Of a DNA stretch of 64,000 bases, positions 50,716 through 60,558 are shown one piece after another; the first letter of the stretch is position 1, and the number at the start of each line of letters is the position of its first letter. The notes under the pieces are model-generated. The model had not been told where the DNA came from and ran no database searches. It saw nothing but the letters and a program-made list of their open reading frames with translations. The translations under genes were made by a program, and so were the position numbers. The stretch comes from JAGWRA01 sp035534615 (lineage in GTDB: Bacteria; Acidobacteriota; Vicinamibacteria; Vicinamibacterales; CAVVIG01), in NCBI GenBank assembly GCA_035534615.1, contig DATLRO010000004.1, forward strand, positions 21,165-85,164, in the 5' to 3' direction.

Positions 50716-52731
50716 ATGATCCAGCTGTCCGAACTCACGAAATCGTTTGGCGACCGCGTGCTGCTCGACCGCGTCACCTGGCAGCTCGGCGACCGCGAGC
50801 GCGCCGGCCTGTGCGGCCCCAACGGCGCCGGCAAGACGACGCTGCTGCGGATGCTCGCCGGGCTCGAAGAGCCCGACTCGGGCAGCGTGATCAAGCCGGC
50901 CGGCCTGGCCGTCGGCTACCTGCCGCAGGACGGCCTGTCGCACGCGGGCCGGACGGTCTACGCGGAGGCCAGCCTCGCGTTCCTGCCGCTGCTCCAGATC
51001 CGGACCGAGATGCAGGCGATCGAGGAGCGGCTCGCCGATCCCGGCGGCCCGGCCGCCGACCACGACACGATGCTGGCCCGCTACAGCGATCTCCAGGATC
51101 GATTCCGTCTGGGCGACGGCTACAGCATCGACCTGAAGATCGCCACGGTTCTGCGCGGCCTGGGCTTCTCGCAGGACGATCACGACCGCCGCACGGAGAC
51201 CTTTTCGGGCGGCTGGCAGATGCGGCTGGCCCTGGCCAAGCTGCTGCTCGGCGAGCCGGGCCTGCTCCTGCTCGACGAGCCGACCAATCACCTCGATCTC
51301 GAAGCCCGCAACTGGCTCGAGGCGTACCTCGCCACGTATCCGGGTGCCGTGATCCTGGTCTCCCACGACCGCTACTTCCTCGACGCGGTCGTCACGCGGA
51401 TCGCCGACCTCACGCTGCGGACCCTCACCGACTACTACGGCGGGTACAGCGACTATCTCGTCGAACGGGACGCCCGCCTGGAGCGGCTGCGCGAAGCGAA
51501 GCGCCGCCAGGACGAGGAAGTCGCGCGCGTGCGCCAGTTCATCGACCGCTTCCGCTATCAGGCGACGAAGGCCGCGCAGGTGCAGAGCCGGATCAAGATG
51601 CTCGAGAAGGTCGTGCCGATCGAGGTGCCGCCGGAGCGCAAGCGGATCCACTTCGACTTTCCGGCCGCCGCGAAGAGCGGCCGGCTCGTGCTCGAACTGA
51701 AACAGGTCCGCAAGGCGTACGGCGACCACGTGGTCTTCCGTCAGCTCGATCTCCACGTCGAGCGCGGCGACCGGCTCGCCGTGATCGGGCCGAACGGCGC
51801 CGGCAAGTCCACGCTCATGCGGATGCTCTCGGGCGCCGAACCGCCGGACACCGGCGAGCGCATCGAAGGGCACCAGGTGGTCATCCAGTATTTCGCGCAG
51901 GATGAAGCCGCGCGGCTCGAGCCGGCCCTGACCGTCTACGAGACGCTCGCCGCCGGGTCGCCGACCGACATGGTCCCGGCCATCCGGAACATCCTGGGCG
52001 GGTTCCTCTTTTCCGGCGACGACGTGTACAAGCGGGCCGGCGTCCTGTCGGGCGGTGAACGGACGCGGCTGGCGGTGGCGCGCATGCTGCTGCGCCCCTC
52101 GAACACGCTGATCCTGGACGAGCCGACCAATCATCTGGACCTCGAGTCGAAGGACGTGCTGCTCGACGCGCTGGCCGACTACGGCGGCACGCTGATCTTC
52201 GTCTCACACGATCGCTACTTCATCGATCGGCTGGCCACGAAGGTGGTCGAGGTCGGCCACGGCGGCGCCGTCATCTATCCGGGCCGCTACGAGGAGTTCC
52301 TGTGGAGCCGCGCGCATGCGGGCGAGGCCGGCCCCGCCCAGGCGGCCCCCGGCGCGGCGCCGGACCGTCACCCGCGGCAGGCGCAGCCCCCTGCCCCGCC
52401 CGCCGGGCCGGTTGCACCGGCGGCGGCTCAGACCGCTTCGGGGAATCGTGAAGCGCGCAAGCGGAACCAGGCCGACGAGCGTCGCCGTGACCGCGAGCGG
52501 CGGGCCCGCCGCGCACGCGTCGAGGAGCTGGAGACACGCATCGCCGAGCACGAGGCGGCGATCAAGGCGATCGAAGCGTCGATGGCGGCCCCCGGGTTCT
52601 ACGAAGATCGTGAGGCCGCGCAGCCGATCGTGGACCGCCATCAGACCCTCATGTGGGAAGTCGGCCGGCTGATGGAGCAGTGGGAAGCGTTGCAGCAGAT
52701 GCTGACGGACGACGGACAGCCAGAACCGTAA
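50716..52731 (+). CDS. ABC-F family ATPase (Uup/YdiF-like)
   Basis: A 671-residue protein with two ABC domains and no membrane domain. The first Walker A is GPNGAGKT at 34-41 and the second is GPNGAGKS at 358-365. Signatures are FSGGWQMRLALAK and LSGGERTRLAVAR; each is followed by LLLDEPTNHLDLE-type Walker B. An arm/linker with charged helices (about residues 270-300) separates them. The C-terminal 90 residues are a basic Ala/Arg coiled coil, as in Uup. ABC-F proteins act on the translating ribosome. The ATG at 50716 has no clear Shine-Dalgarno; longer in-frame starts enter the preceding receiver gene. Confidence 0.92.
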   Translation: MIQLSELTKSFGDRVLLDRVTWQLGDRERAGLCGPNGAGKTTLLRMLAGLEEPDSGSVIKPAGLAVGYLPQDGLSHAGRTVYAEASLAFLPLLQIRTEMQAIEERLADPGGPAADHDTMLARYSDLQDRFRLGDGYSIDLKIATVLRGLGFSQDDHDRRTETFSGGWQMRLALAKLLLGEPGLLLLDEPTNHLDLEARNWLEAYLATYPGAVILVSHDRYFLDAVVTRIADLTLRTLTDYYGGYSDYLVERDARLERLREAKRRQDEEVARVRQFIDRFRYQATKAAQVQSRIKMLEKVVPIEVPPERKRIHFDFPAAAKSGRLVLELKQVRKAYGDHVVFRQLDLHVERGDRLAVIGPNGAGKSTLMRMLSGAEPPDTGERIEGHQVVIQYFAQDEAARLEPALTVYETLAAGSPTDMVPAIRNILGGFLFSGDDVYKRAGVLSGGERTRLAVARMLLRPSNTLILDEPTNHLDLESKDVLLDALADYGGTLIFVSHDRYFIDRLATKVVEVGHGGAVIYPGRYEEFLWSRAHAGEAGPAQAAPGAAPDRHPRQAQPPAPPAGPVAPAAAQTASGNREARKRNQADERRRDRERRARRARVEELETRIAEHEAAIKAIEASMAAPGFYEDREAAQPIVDRHQTLMWEVGRLMEQWEALQQMLTDDGQPEP

Positions 52732-52776
52732 TTTCTACCTTGTGCCGATTCGAGCCAAGAACGACGGAGGTGAAAT

Positions 52777-52799
52777 AGTACTTACAAAAATGTAATACT
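52777..52799. repeat. AT-rich inverted repeat in the gap before the PAS kinase
   Basis: AGTACTTACA and TGTAATACT form an imperfect inverted repeat (one bulge) around AAAA. It lies in an AT-rich patch of an otherwise GC-rich region. A GGAGGTG just upstream (52766-52772) resembles a Shine-Dalgarno, but only ATG-TAA follows in reach. Confidence 0.45.
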
Positions 52800-52998
52800 A
52801 ATCGGCGCCAGTGACACTCCCCGATCGCCAGAAACGCGATCTACCGGGCGAAAACTGGAGGGCACGGCGTTTGCCCTGCAGACGGCAGCGCCGGATGGAG
52901 CGACCGCCATTGCGCCCATGAGAAGGCAACTTTCCCCCACCGCTCGCGCCTCCACTCCGGGACGTGCTGTCGGTCGGGCGAGACCGGTTCCGAACTCC

Positions 52999-54195
52999 AT
53001 GACAGACGGATCGCGACGTTCATCGACGTCCCGGGCGGGTCGCTCGCGGGCCGCGCAGCCCCGGGTGCCGGTCGATGCCCCCCCGGCGGCCGCGCCGGCG
53101 CCGGACGACCGGTTCTTCCGGCAGATCGTCGACAGCATGCGCAACGGGGTTCTGTCGGTGCGGGCCGACGGCATGCTGGCGGTGATGAACGACGAGGCGT
53201 ATCGCATTTTCGATCTGAAGCGGCGGCCGGAGGACATCGGGCGGCCGTTTCGCGACGTCCTGAGCGGCCACCCCGACGCCATCCGCGTCCTGACCGGCGG
53301 ATTCGAGCTGAGTCACCTGCCGAACCGGGCCGAGTTACGGCTGAAGGCGTCGGGCCGCGTGATCGGCTACACGCTGGCGCAGGTGCGGGACGAACGGGGC
53401 CGGCTGGCCGGCGTGTCGATGTTCTTCAAGGATCTGACGCGGGTCGAACAGCTGGAGGAGCGCGAGCGCCTGCGCGATCGGCTGGCGGCGCTGGGAGAAA
53501 TGGCGGCGGCGATCGCCCACGAGCTGAAGAATCCGCTGGCGGGCATCGAGGTGATGGCCGGACTGCTCCGGCGCCAGATTCCGGCGAGCCCCGACGCGCA
53601 GTCGATTCTCACCGACATCATCAACGAAGCGAAGCTGGCGAACGTCATCGTCATCGAGATGCTGGAATTCGTCCGGCCGATCCGGCTGCAGGTGGCGCAC
53701 GCGTCGATTCCGGCCATGCTGCACAACGCGGTGACGATGGCGGAGAGCAAGGCGCGGCGCGGCGACGTGCACGTGTCGCTGCAGCTGGCGCCGGATCTGC
53801 CGGAGCTGCGCGGCGACGAGCACCAGCTGGTGCAGGTCTTCACGAACCTGCTCATCAACGCGTTCGAGGCGCTGCACGGCGAGGGGACGATCACCCTCTC
53901 CGCGCGGCCGGTCGCGCCGGCGGCGGGTGCGGCGGTGCCGATCGAGGTGCGGGCGGTCCGGCCGGAGGTGGTCATCGAGGTGGCCGACGACGGGCCGGGC
54001 GTCCCGGCCGACCTGAAGGATCGGATCTTCAACCCCTTCTTCACGACCAAGCCGCAGGGCTCCGGCCTCGGCCTGGCCATCGTCCGCAAGATCGTCGACG
54101 CCCACGACGGGCGGATCGACGTCAGCACGCCTCCGGCGGGCGGGACGCGGTTCCGGGTCACGCTGCCGCTGTCGGGCGCATCCGAGGAACTCTAG
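52999..54195 (+). CDS. PAS-containing soluble sensor histidine kinase
   Basis: A 398-residue kinase. A hydrophilic Arg/Ser/Pro-rich N-terminus (1-35) precedes a PAS domain (about 38-150: VMNDEAYRIFDLKRRPEDIG), HisKA with His174 in AAIAHELKNPLAGIEVM, and HATPase_c with DDGPGVPADLKD and GSGLGLAIVRKIV. No membrane helices, so it senses an internal signal. The ATG at 52999 is chosen over 52918 because the extra 27 residues look non-coding; the start is uncertain. The NtrC-type gene follows 19 bases downstream and is its likely partner. Confidence 0.87.
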   Translation: MTDGSRRSSTSRAGRSRAAQPRVPVDAPPAAAPAPDDRFFRQIVDSMRNGVLSVRADGMLAVMNDEAYRIFDLKRRPEDIGRPFRDVLSGHPDAIRVLTGGFELSHLPNRAELRLKASGRVIGYTLAQVRDERGRLAGVSMFFKDLTRVEQLEERERLRDRLAALGEMAAAIAHELKNPLAGIEVMAGLLRRQIPASPDAQSILTDIINEAKLANVIVIEMLEFVRPIRLQVAHASIPAMLHNAVTMAESKARRGDVHVSLQLAPDLPELRGDEHQLVQVFTNLLINAFEALHGEGTITLSARPVAPAAGAAVPIEVRAVRPEVVIEVADDGPGVPADLKDRIFNPFFTTKPQGSGLGLAIVRKIVDAHDGRIDVSTPPAGGTRFRVTLPLSGASEEL

Positions 54196-54214
54196 CCGCA
54201 GGAAAGGCAGTCCG

Positions 54215-55609
54215 ATGGGCCGCATTCTCATTGCCGACGATCACGACGCGTTGCGCCGCGGGCTGGCCCGGGCGCTCAGCGAGGCGGGCCACGAGGTCGA
54301 CGAAGCCCCGAACGGCAACGCGGCCATCCAGGCGCTGCACGACGGGCACTACGACCTGGTGCTGAGCGACCTGAAGATGGGCGGCAGCGACGGGCTGGAC
54401 GTCCTGCGGACGACGAAGACGCTGCACCCGTCGACGGCCGTCATCCTGATGACGGCGTTCGGCTCGGTGTCGACCGCCGTGGAGGCGATGAAGATCGGGG
54501 CGTTCGACTTCGTGCAGAAGCCGTTCGAGATCGAGGAAATGGAAGTGAAGATCGAGAAGGCGCTGGAGGTCCGGCGGCTGCGCCACGAGCTCGATTATCT
54601 GCGGCACACCCAGCAGGACATCTACGACTTCGATCGCATCGTCGGGTCGAGCCCCGCGCTGCAGCACGTGCTGGGCATCGTGCGGAAGGTCGCCAAGAGC
54701 AACACGACGGTGCTGATCCGCGGCGAGACCGGCAGCGGCAAGGAGCTCATCGCCGGCGCCATTCATCACAACTCGCTGCGCAGCAGCCGGAACTTCGTCA
54801 AGGTCAACTGCGCGGCGCTGCAGGAGAACCTGCTCGAGTCGGAGCTGTTCGGGCACGAGAAAGGGGCGTTCACCGGCGCCGACAAGCAGCGGATCGGGCG
54901 CTTCGAGCAGGCCGACGGCGGCAGCCTGTTCCTGGACGAGATCGGCGACATGAGCCCGAGCACGCAGGCCAAGATCCTGCGCGTGCTCCAGGAGCACGAG
55001 TTCGAGCGGCTGGGCGGCACGCGCACGCTGCGCGTCGACGTCCGACTGATCGCCGCCACGAACCGGGATCTGCCGGCCATGGTGGCGGCCGGGCAGTTCC
55101 GCGAGGACCTCTACTACCGCCTCAACGTCGTGTCGATCGAGACGCCGCCGCTGCGCGAGCGCAAGGAGGACATCGTCCCCCTCGCCGCCTTCTTCATGCG
55201 GCGCTTCGGCGGCGAGCTGAAGAAGAAGGTCGACGGCATCGAGCCGGACGCCCAGAAGATGCTGATGCGCTACAACTGGCCCGGCAACATCCGCGAGCTG
55301 GAGAACGCGGTCGAGCGCGCCATCCTGCTGACCGAAGGGACGGTCATCGGCGTCAACGACCTGCGGCTGGGCGAGACGTCCGGCGCCGGATCGCGCGAGG
55401 GGACGCCGGCCGTCAAGATTCCGCCGACCGGTATTCCGCTCGAGGAGATCGAGAGGACGGCCCTCGTCGAAGCGCTGAAGATGTCGAACTGGGTCCAGAA
55501 GGACGCCGCAGAGCTGCTGGCGATCAGCCCGCGCGTCATGAACTACAAGATCAAGACGCTCGGCATCGTCCTGCCGCGCGGCCGCCGGCAGCTGGCGGTC
55601 GCGGGATAG
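54215..55609 (+). CDS. NtrC-family sigma-54-dependent response regulator
   Basis: A 464-residue regulator. Receiver with Asp52 in LSDLKMGGSDG and Lys102 in QKPFE. AAA+ with Walker A GETGSGKE at 170-177, GAFTGA at 217-222 and the LFLDEIGDM Walker B. The C-terminal Fis-type helix-turn-helix has DAAELLAISPRVMNYKIKTL. AAAGG precedes the ATG. It is paired with the kinase immediately upstream. It is distinct from the other NtrC-type protein at 22732-24129 (different linker and HTH). Confidence 0.93.
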   Translation: MGRILIADDHDALRRGLARALSEAGHEVDEAPNGNAAIQALHDGHYDLVLSDLKMGGSDGLDVLRTTKTLHPSTAVILMTAFGSVSTAVEAMKIGAFDFVQKPFEIEEMEVKIEKALEVRRLRHELDYLRHTQQDIYDFDRIVGSSPALQHVLGIVRKVAKSNTTVLIRGETGSGKELIAGAIHHNSLRSSRNFVKVNCAALQENLLESELFGHEKGAFTGADKQRIGRFEQADGGSLFLDEIGDMSPSTQAKILRVLQEHEFERLGGTRTLRVDVRLIAATNRDLPAMVAAGQFREDLYYRLNVVSIETPPLRERKEDIVPLAAFFMRRFGGELKKKVDGIEPDAQKMLMRYNWPGNIRELENAVERAILLTEGTVIGVNDLRLGETSGAGSREGTPAVKIPPTGIPLEEIERTALVEALKMSNWVQKDAAELLAISPRVMNYKIKTLGIVLPRGRRQLAVAG

Positions 55610-55625
55610 GGGGACCGCCCCGGAG

Positions 55626-56612
55626 TCATCGCCCCGAGATCTCCTTCGCTCTCGGGTGCGCCCGGCGGTACACGTCCAGCAGGTGCGCCGCCGTCACGTG
55701 GGTGTACCGCTGCGTCGTGCTCAGCCGCGCGTGGCCGAGCAGCTCCTGGATGGCCCGCAGATCGGCCCCGCGCTCCAGCAGGTGCGTCGCGAACGAATGC
55801 CGCAGCGCGTGCGGACTGATGCCGGTCCGCGTGCTGCACGCGACGACGTAGCGATGCACGAGCCGGTGCACGCTGCGGGCCGACAGCCGGTCGCCGCGAT
55901 AGTTGACGAACACCGGCTCGCCCCGCCCGGCGCCCGGCCGGCGGCGGCCCGCGCCGGCCGCCGCGGGCCGGCGCCGCGGCGCGCCCGCCCGCGCACCCTC
56001 CTGCGTCAGCCGCTGCCGATCGGGCAGATACGCGCGCAGGGCGCTCTCCGTCGCGCCGTTGAACGGCACGATCCGTTCCTTGCCGCCCTTGCCGAGCACG
56101 CGGACCAGCCGTCCCGACAGGTTCACGTCCTCCAGATCCAGGCCGACCAGCTCGCTCAGACGCAGGCCGGAGGCGTAGAACAGCTCCAGCATGGCCCGGT
56201 CGCGCCGCCCCAGCGGATGCCCGGTGTCGGGCGTCTCCAGCAGCCGGGTCATCTCGTCGATCGACAGGTGCGCCGGCAGCTTCTGGTCCCGCTTCGGCGT
56301 CCCCACGAGCGCCCCCGGATCCTCGTCCAGCAGCCCTTCGCGCCGCAGATAGCGGAGGAACGTCCGGACGGCCGACAGCTTGCGCGCCGCCGACGTGCGC
56401 GACACGCCGCGACGATGCAGGTCCGCGAGGTAGGCGCGCAGCGCCTCGCGGTCGAGCCACGCCACGTCGAGCGCATCGCGCGGCACCTGCCGCAGCGCGG
56501 CGGCCGACGCGAGGAACTGCTGGAGGTCGCTCTCGTAGGCGCGGACCGTGTGGGTCGAGGCGTTGCGATTGAGCGCCAGATGCGCGAGGAACGCCCGCAG
56601 CCGCCCCTTCAC
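55626..56612 (-). CDS. xerC: Tyrosine recombinase XerC
   Basis: A 328-residue site-specific recombinase that resolves chromosome dimers at dif with XerD. The catalytic residues are all visible: Arg151 (SGLRLSEL), Lys175 (GKGGKER), His268-x2-Arg271 (HALRHSFATHL), His294 (LLGHARLSTTQ) and Tyr303 (RYTHV). The N-terminal SAM-like domain is normal. Unusually, residues about 207-231 form an Ala/Arg/Pro/Gly-rich insertion between the Lys loop and the His-x-x-Arg block, longer than in E. coli XerC (298 residues). The GTG at 56612 follows trmFO by 17 bases; it has no strong ribosome-binding site. Confidence 0.92.
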   Translation of the reverse strand: MKGRLRAFLAHLALNRNASTHTVRAYESDLQQFLASAAALRQVPRDALDVAWLDREALRAYLADLHRRGVSRTSAARKLSAVRTFLRYLRREGLLDEDPGALVGTPKRDQKLPAHLSIDEMTRLLETPDTGHPLGRRDRAMLELFYASGLRLSELVGLDLEDVNLSGRLVRVLGKGGKERIVPFNGATESALRAYLPDRQRLTQEGARAGAPRRRPAAAGAGRRRPGAGRGEPVFVNYRGDRLSARSVHRLVHRYVVACSTRTGISPHALRHSFATHLLERGADLRAIQELLGHARLSTTQRYTHVTAAHLLDVYRRAHPRAKEISGR

Positions 56613-56629
56613 CGGGCCGCCCACGGCCG

Positions 56630-58054
56630 TCAGGACGCGACCTCGGCGCTCAGGCCGGCCGGCGCGGGCCCCGGCGCGATGTCCGCCGCCGCGAGCCACG
56701 CCGACAGATCGTCGAGCGCGCGCCCGGATGTCGCCAGCTTCCGCGCCATCCGCTGCCGCGGCAGGTCGGCCGACGGCTGGATGATGCCGAACGTGATGTT
56801 GGTCGGCTGATAGGTCGACGGGTCGGCGTGCGACACGTAGTACGCGAGCGCGCCCAGCGCCGTCGTCCGGGGAGGCGCCACCGCCGTCCGGCCCTGCGCC
56901 AGCCGCGCGGCGTTGATGCCGGCCAGCAGTCCCGACGCGGCCGATTCGACGTAGCCTTCGACGCCCGAGACCTGGCCGGCGAACAGCAGATCGGCGCGCG
57001 CCCGCGTCTGCCACGTCTCGTGGAGCACCGTCGGGCCGTTGATGAACGTGTTCCGGTGCACGATCCCGAACCGGACGAACTCGGCCTCCTCCAGCCCCGG
57101 CACGAGCCGCAGCACGCGCGCCTGCTCCCCCCACTTGAGCTGGGTCTGGAAGCCGACGAGGCTGAAGTGATCGCCGGCCAGGTTGTCCTGACGGAGCTGC
57201 ACGACCGCGTACGGGGTCCGGCCCGTCCGGGGATCGACCAGCCCCACCGGCTTCATCGGCCCGAAGCGGAGCGTGTCGGGACCGCGATGCGCGAGCACCT
57301 CGATCGGCAGGCAGCCTTCGAAGAAACGGGCCGCGTCGAAATCGTGGACCGTCGCCGACTCCGCGTGCGTCAGGGCGTCGTAGAACCGGGCGTACTGACC
57401 GGCGTCGAGCGGGCAGTTCAGGTAGTCGCCCTGCCCGTCGTCCGTGCTGCAGGCGGGGCCGGCCGGCGCGTGCGCGGCCGCCGCCGGCGCGGGGCCCAGG
57501 CTGCGATCCCACCGCGAGGCCCGGAAGACCTTCGTGCGGTCGATCGTCTCCGCCAGCACGATCGGACTGATCGCGTCGTAGAACGCGAGATGCTCCCGCC
57601 CGAGGAACCGTGCGACGTCGGCCGACAGCGCATCCGACGTGAGCGGCCCGGTCGCGATGATGACCGGCGAGCCGGGATCGGGCGGCGGGATGGCGGTGAC
57701 TTCGCGCCGCTCGACGGTGATCAGCGGATGGGCCTCGAGCGTCTCGGTGACGAGCCGGGAGAAGACCGTCCGGTCGACCGCCAGCGCCGCGCCGGCCGGC
57801 ACGCGGCTCGCGTCGGCCGCCCGCATGACGAGCGATCCGAGCCGGCGCATCTCCTCCTTGAGGAGCCCGACGGCGTTGTCCAGCTTGTCGCCCCGGAAGG
57901 AGTTGCTGCAGACGAGCTCGGCGAACCGGTCGGTCTTGTGGACGGCGGTCGGCCGCCCGGGCCGCATCTCGGTGATCGTCACCGGGACGCCGCGCGAGGC
58001 CGCCTGCCAGGCGGCCTCGGACCCGGCCAGGCCGCCGCCGATGATGCGGATCAT
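56630..58054 (-). CDS. trmFO: Methylenetetrahydrofolate-tRNA-(uracil-5-)-methyltransferase TrmFO
   Basis: A 474-residue FAD/folate-dependent enzyme that makes ribothymidine (m5U54) in the T-loop of tRNA. FAD-binding GGGLAGSEAA is at the N-terminus, followed by the characteristic CSNSFRGDKLDNAVGLLKEE. The FDAARFFEGCLPIEVLAHRG and RDN-type (VQLRQDNLAGDHFSLVGFQT) blocks are family signatures. The Ala/Pro/Gly-rich stretch about residues 190-215 is a local insertion. ATG at 58054 is preferred; an in-frame GTG four codons upstream is equally possible. It lies between topA and xerC in a conserved gene order. Confidence 0.95.
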   Translation of the reverse strand: MIRIIGGGLAGSEAAWQAASRGVPVTITEMRPGRPTAVHKTDRFAELVCSNSFRGDKLDNAVGLLKEEMRRLGSLVMRAADASRVPAGAALAVDRTVFSRLVTETLEAHPLITVERREVTAIPPPDPGSPVIIATGPLTSDALSADVARFLGREHLAFYDAISPIVLAETIDRTKVFRASRWDRSLGPAPAAAAHAPAGPACSTDDGQGDYLNCPLDAGQYARFYDALTHAESATVHDFDAARFFEGCLPIEVLAHRGPDTLRFGPMKPVGLVDPRTGRTPYAVVQLRQDNLAGDHFSLVGFQTQLKWGEQARVLRLVPGLEEAEFVRFGIVHRNTFINGPTVLHETWQTRARADLLFAGQVSGVEGYVESAASGLLAGINAARLAQGRTAVAPPRTTALGALAYYVSHADPSTYQPTNITFGIIQPSADLPRQRMARKLATSGRALDDLSAWLAAADIAPGPAPAGLSAEVAS

Positions 58055-58085
58055 CGATGAGGACACGGGATCCGGCTCGCCGCCG

Positions 58086-60506
58086 TCACGCGGTCGCCAG
58101 CTCTTCGGACCGGACGTAGTCGCAGTCTTCGTTCTGGCAGAGGAGCTGACGGCCGTGCCGCTTGGTGATCTTCTCGACGAGGAACGGCGCGCCGCACGAG
58201 GGACACGCCTCGGGCACCGGCCGGTTCCAGAGCGTGAAGTCGCAGTCGGGGTAGTTGGCGCAGCCGAAGAAGACCTTGCCCCGCCGCGACTTGCGCTCCA
58301 CGATGTCGCCGCCGTCCTTGGGACACTTCACGCCGGTCGGCTTCAGCTTGACGTACTTGCACGCGGGATAGTTGCTGCAGGCGGTGAACTCCCCGAACCG
58401 CCCGTGCTTGAGCACGAGGTTCGCGCCGCAACGCGGACATTTTTCGTCGAGCACCTGGTCGGGCTGGGCCGCCTTCAGCCCTTCCTTGGTCGTGATCAGT
58501 TTGCGCGTCGTCTTGCATTCCGGGTAGCCCGAGCAGGCCAGGAACTGGCCGAACCGCCCGCGCTTGACGACCATCGGCCGGCCGCAGTTCTCGCACGGCT
58601 CGACGCCGCCTTCCTCGCCCGCGCCTTCGACCGGCTCGGTCTTCTGCAGCTCGCGCGTGTTCGTGCACTCCGGATACGCGCTGCAGGCGAGGAACGGGCC
58701 GAACTGGCCGACCTTGATGACCATCGGCGAGCCGCACTTCTCGCAGATTTCGTCGGTCGGCTTCCCCTTGACCTTGATGTTCTCCATCTCGACCTTCGCC
58801 CGATCGAGATCGGCCCGGAACTTGTCGTAGAAGCTGGCCAGCGTCGTCCGGTAGTCGGTCCGCCCTCCCTCGATCTCGTCGAGGGACTCCTCCATCTTCG
58901 CCGTGTACTGCACGTCGAGGATGTCGTCGAAGCTCCGGGCCAGCAGATCGAGCACCATCATGCCGAGCATCGTCGGCTTGAACCGGCCCTCGATCTTCTC
59001 CACGTAGTTGCGGTCCTGCAGCGTCCCCAGAATCGAGGCGTACGTCGACGGCCGGCCGATGCCGTTCTCCTCCAGCTCCTTGACGAGCGTCGCCTCGCTG
59101 TATCGCGCGGGCGGCTGCGTGAACTTCTGCTCCGGCCGGAGCGCCTTCATCGCCAGCGTCTCGCCCTTCGCGAGCGCCGGCAGCACGCCGGACACGCCGT
59201 CCTCGTCGCCGTCCGCCGTCGATTCGGCCGGCTGCCCCTCGACCACGGCCGTCCCCTGACCGTAGGCCGCCAGCCAGCCCGGGAATTTCGGCACCGACCC
59301 CTTCACGCGGAAGGTGTAGGCCCCGGCCGCGATGTCGACGGTCGTCTCGTCGGACGTCGCCGGCGGCATCTGCGACGCCACGAACCGGTTCCAGATCAGG
59401 CGGTACAGCGAATACTGATCCGCCGTCAGATACGACCGCACCCGCTCCGGATCGTGCGCCATCGACGTCGGCCGGATCGCCTCGTGCGCGTCCTGGGCGT
59501 TCGCCTTCGTCCGGAAGACGTTCGGCTTGGCCGGCAGATAGTCGTCGCCGTGGGCGGTCCGGATGTGCTCGCGCACCTCCGCCAGCGCCTGCTCCGACAC
59601 CCGCGTCGAATCGGTCCGCATGTAGGTGATGAGGCCGACGAGCCCTTCTCCCGGCAGCTCGATCCCCTCGTAGAGCTGCTGCGCCAGCATCATCGTCTTC
59701 TTGACGGGGAACCGGGCCTGCTGCTGCAGCTTGCTCGTGATGAACGGCGGCGCGGCGTTCCGCTTCCGCTCCCGCGTCGCCACCGCGTCGACCACGAACG
59801 TGGCGCCGTCGAGATCGGCCAGCACCGCCTTGGCCTCGGCCTCGCTCGAGACCTTCGCCGTTTCGCCGTCCTTCTTGACGAGCTTCGCCTCGAACTCCGG
59901 CGGCTCCTGCGCCGCCAGCCGGGCGAACAGATGCCAGTACTCCTCGGAGACGAACTTCTCGATTTCCCGCTCGCGGTCGCAGACCAGCTTCAACGCCACC
60001 GATTGCACGCGGCCGGCGCTCAGCCCCCGCCGCACCTTGTCCCAGAGCAGCGGGCTCACCTGGTAGCCGACCAGCCGGTCCAGCACCCGCCGGGCCCGCT
60101 GCGCGTCCACCATCCGCTCGTCGATGTCGCCCGGATGCTTGAGCGCCTCCAGCACCGCCTTCTTGGTGATCTCGTTGAACATCAGGCGGCGGAACGTGCG
60201 CTTCTTGCCGGCCAGCTCCTCCATGAGGTGCCAGCCGATCGCCTCCCCTTCGCGGTCGGGGTCGGTCGCCACATAGATGGTGGTCGCGTCCTTGGCGGCG
60301 TCCTTCAACGCCTTGATCACCTTCTGGCGGGCGGGAATCGCCTCGTAGTCCTCGACGAATCCCTCTTCGATGTTCACCCCGAGCTTGCTCTTGGGCAGGT
60401 CCCGGATGTGCCCCATCGACGCGACGACCTTGTAGTCGCGCCCCAGATATTTGTTGATGGTCTTCGCCTTCGCCGGCGACTCCACCACGACGAGTGCTTT
60501 TGCCAT
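58086..60506 (-). CDS. topA: DNA topoisomerase I
   Basis: An 806-residue type IA topoisomerase that relaxes negative supercoils. Toprim: VVVESPAKAKTI and TDPDREGE at 81-88. The catalytic Tyr295 is in LITYMRTDSTR. The C-terminal third carries five zinc-ribbon-like four-Cys repeats (pairs such as CEKCG..C-x-x-C and CPRCG..CSNYPACK), more than the three in E. coli TopA. The last one is spaced differently (CPSCG ... CQNEDC). The start is ATG. It follows dprA by 52 bases and precedes trmFO. Confidence 0.97.
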   Translation of the reverse strand: MAKALVVVESPAKAKTINKYLGRDYKVVASMGHIRDLPKSKLGVNIEEGFVEDYEAIPARQKVIKALKDAAKDATTIYVATDPDREGEAIGWHLMEELAGKKRTFRRLMFNEITKKAVLEALKHPGDIDERMVDAQRARRVLDRLVGYQVSPLLWDKVRRGLSAGRVQSVALKLVCDREREIEKFVSEEYWHLFARLAAQEPPEFEAKLVKKDGETAKVSSEAEAKAVLADLDGATFVVDAVATRERKRNAAPPFITSKLQQQARFPVKKTMMLAQQLYEGIELPGEGLVGLITYMRTDSTRVSEQALAEVREHIRTAHGDDYLPAKPNVFRTKANAQDAHEAIRPTSMAHDPERVRSYLTADQYSLYRLIWNRFVASQMPPATSDETTVDIAAGAYTFRVKGSVPKFPGWLAAYGQGTAVVEGQPAESTADGDEDGVSGVLPALAKGETLAMKALRPEQKFTQPPARYSEATLVKELEENGIGRPSTYASILGTLQDRNYVEKIEGRFKPTMLGMMVLDLLARSFDDILDVQYTAKMEESLDEIEGGRTDYRTTLASFYDKFRADLDRAKVEMENIKVKGKPTDEICEKCGSPMVIKVGQFGPFLACSAYPECTNTRELQKTEPVEGAGEEGGVEPCENCGRPMVVKRGRFGQFLACSGYPECKTTRKLITTKEGLKAAQPDQVLDEKCPRCGANLVLKHGRFGEFTACSNYPACKYVKLKPTGVKCPKDGGDIVERKSRRGKVFFGCANYPDCDFTLWNRPVPEACPSCGAPFLVEKITKRHGRQLLCQNEDCDYVRSEELATA

Positions 60507-60558
60507 GTCTTGAAATTCACGCCTGCCGCTGGTTCGTCACCCCGGCCTGTTTACCACG

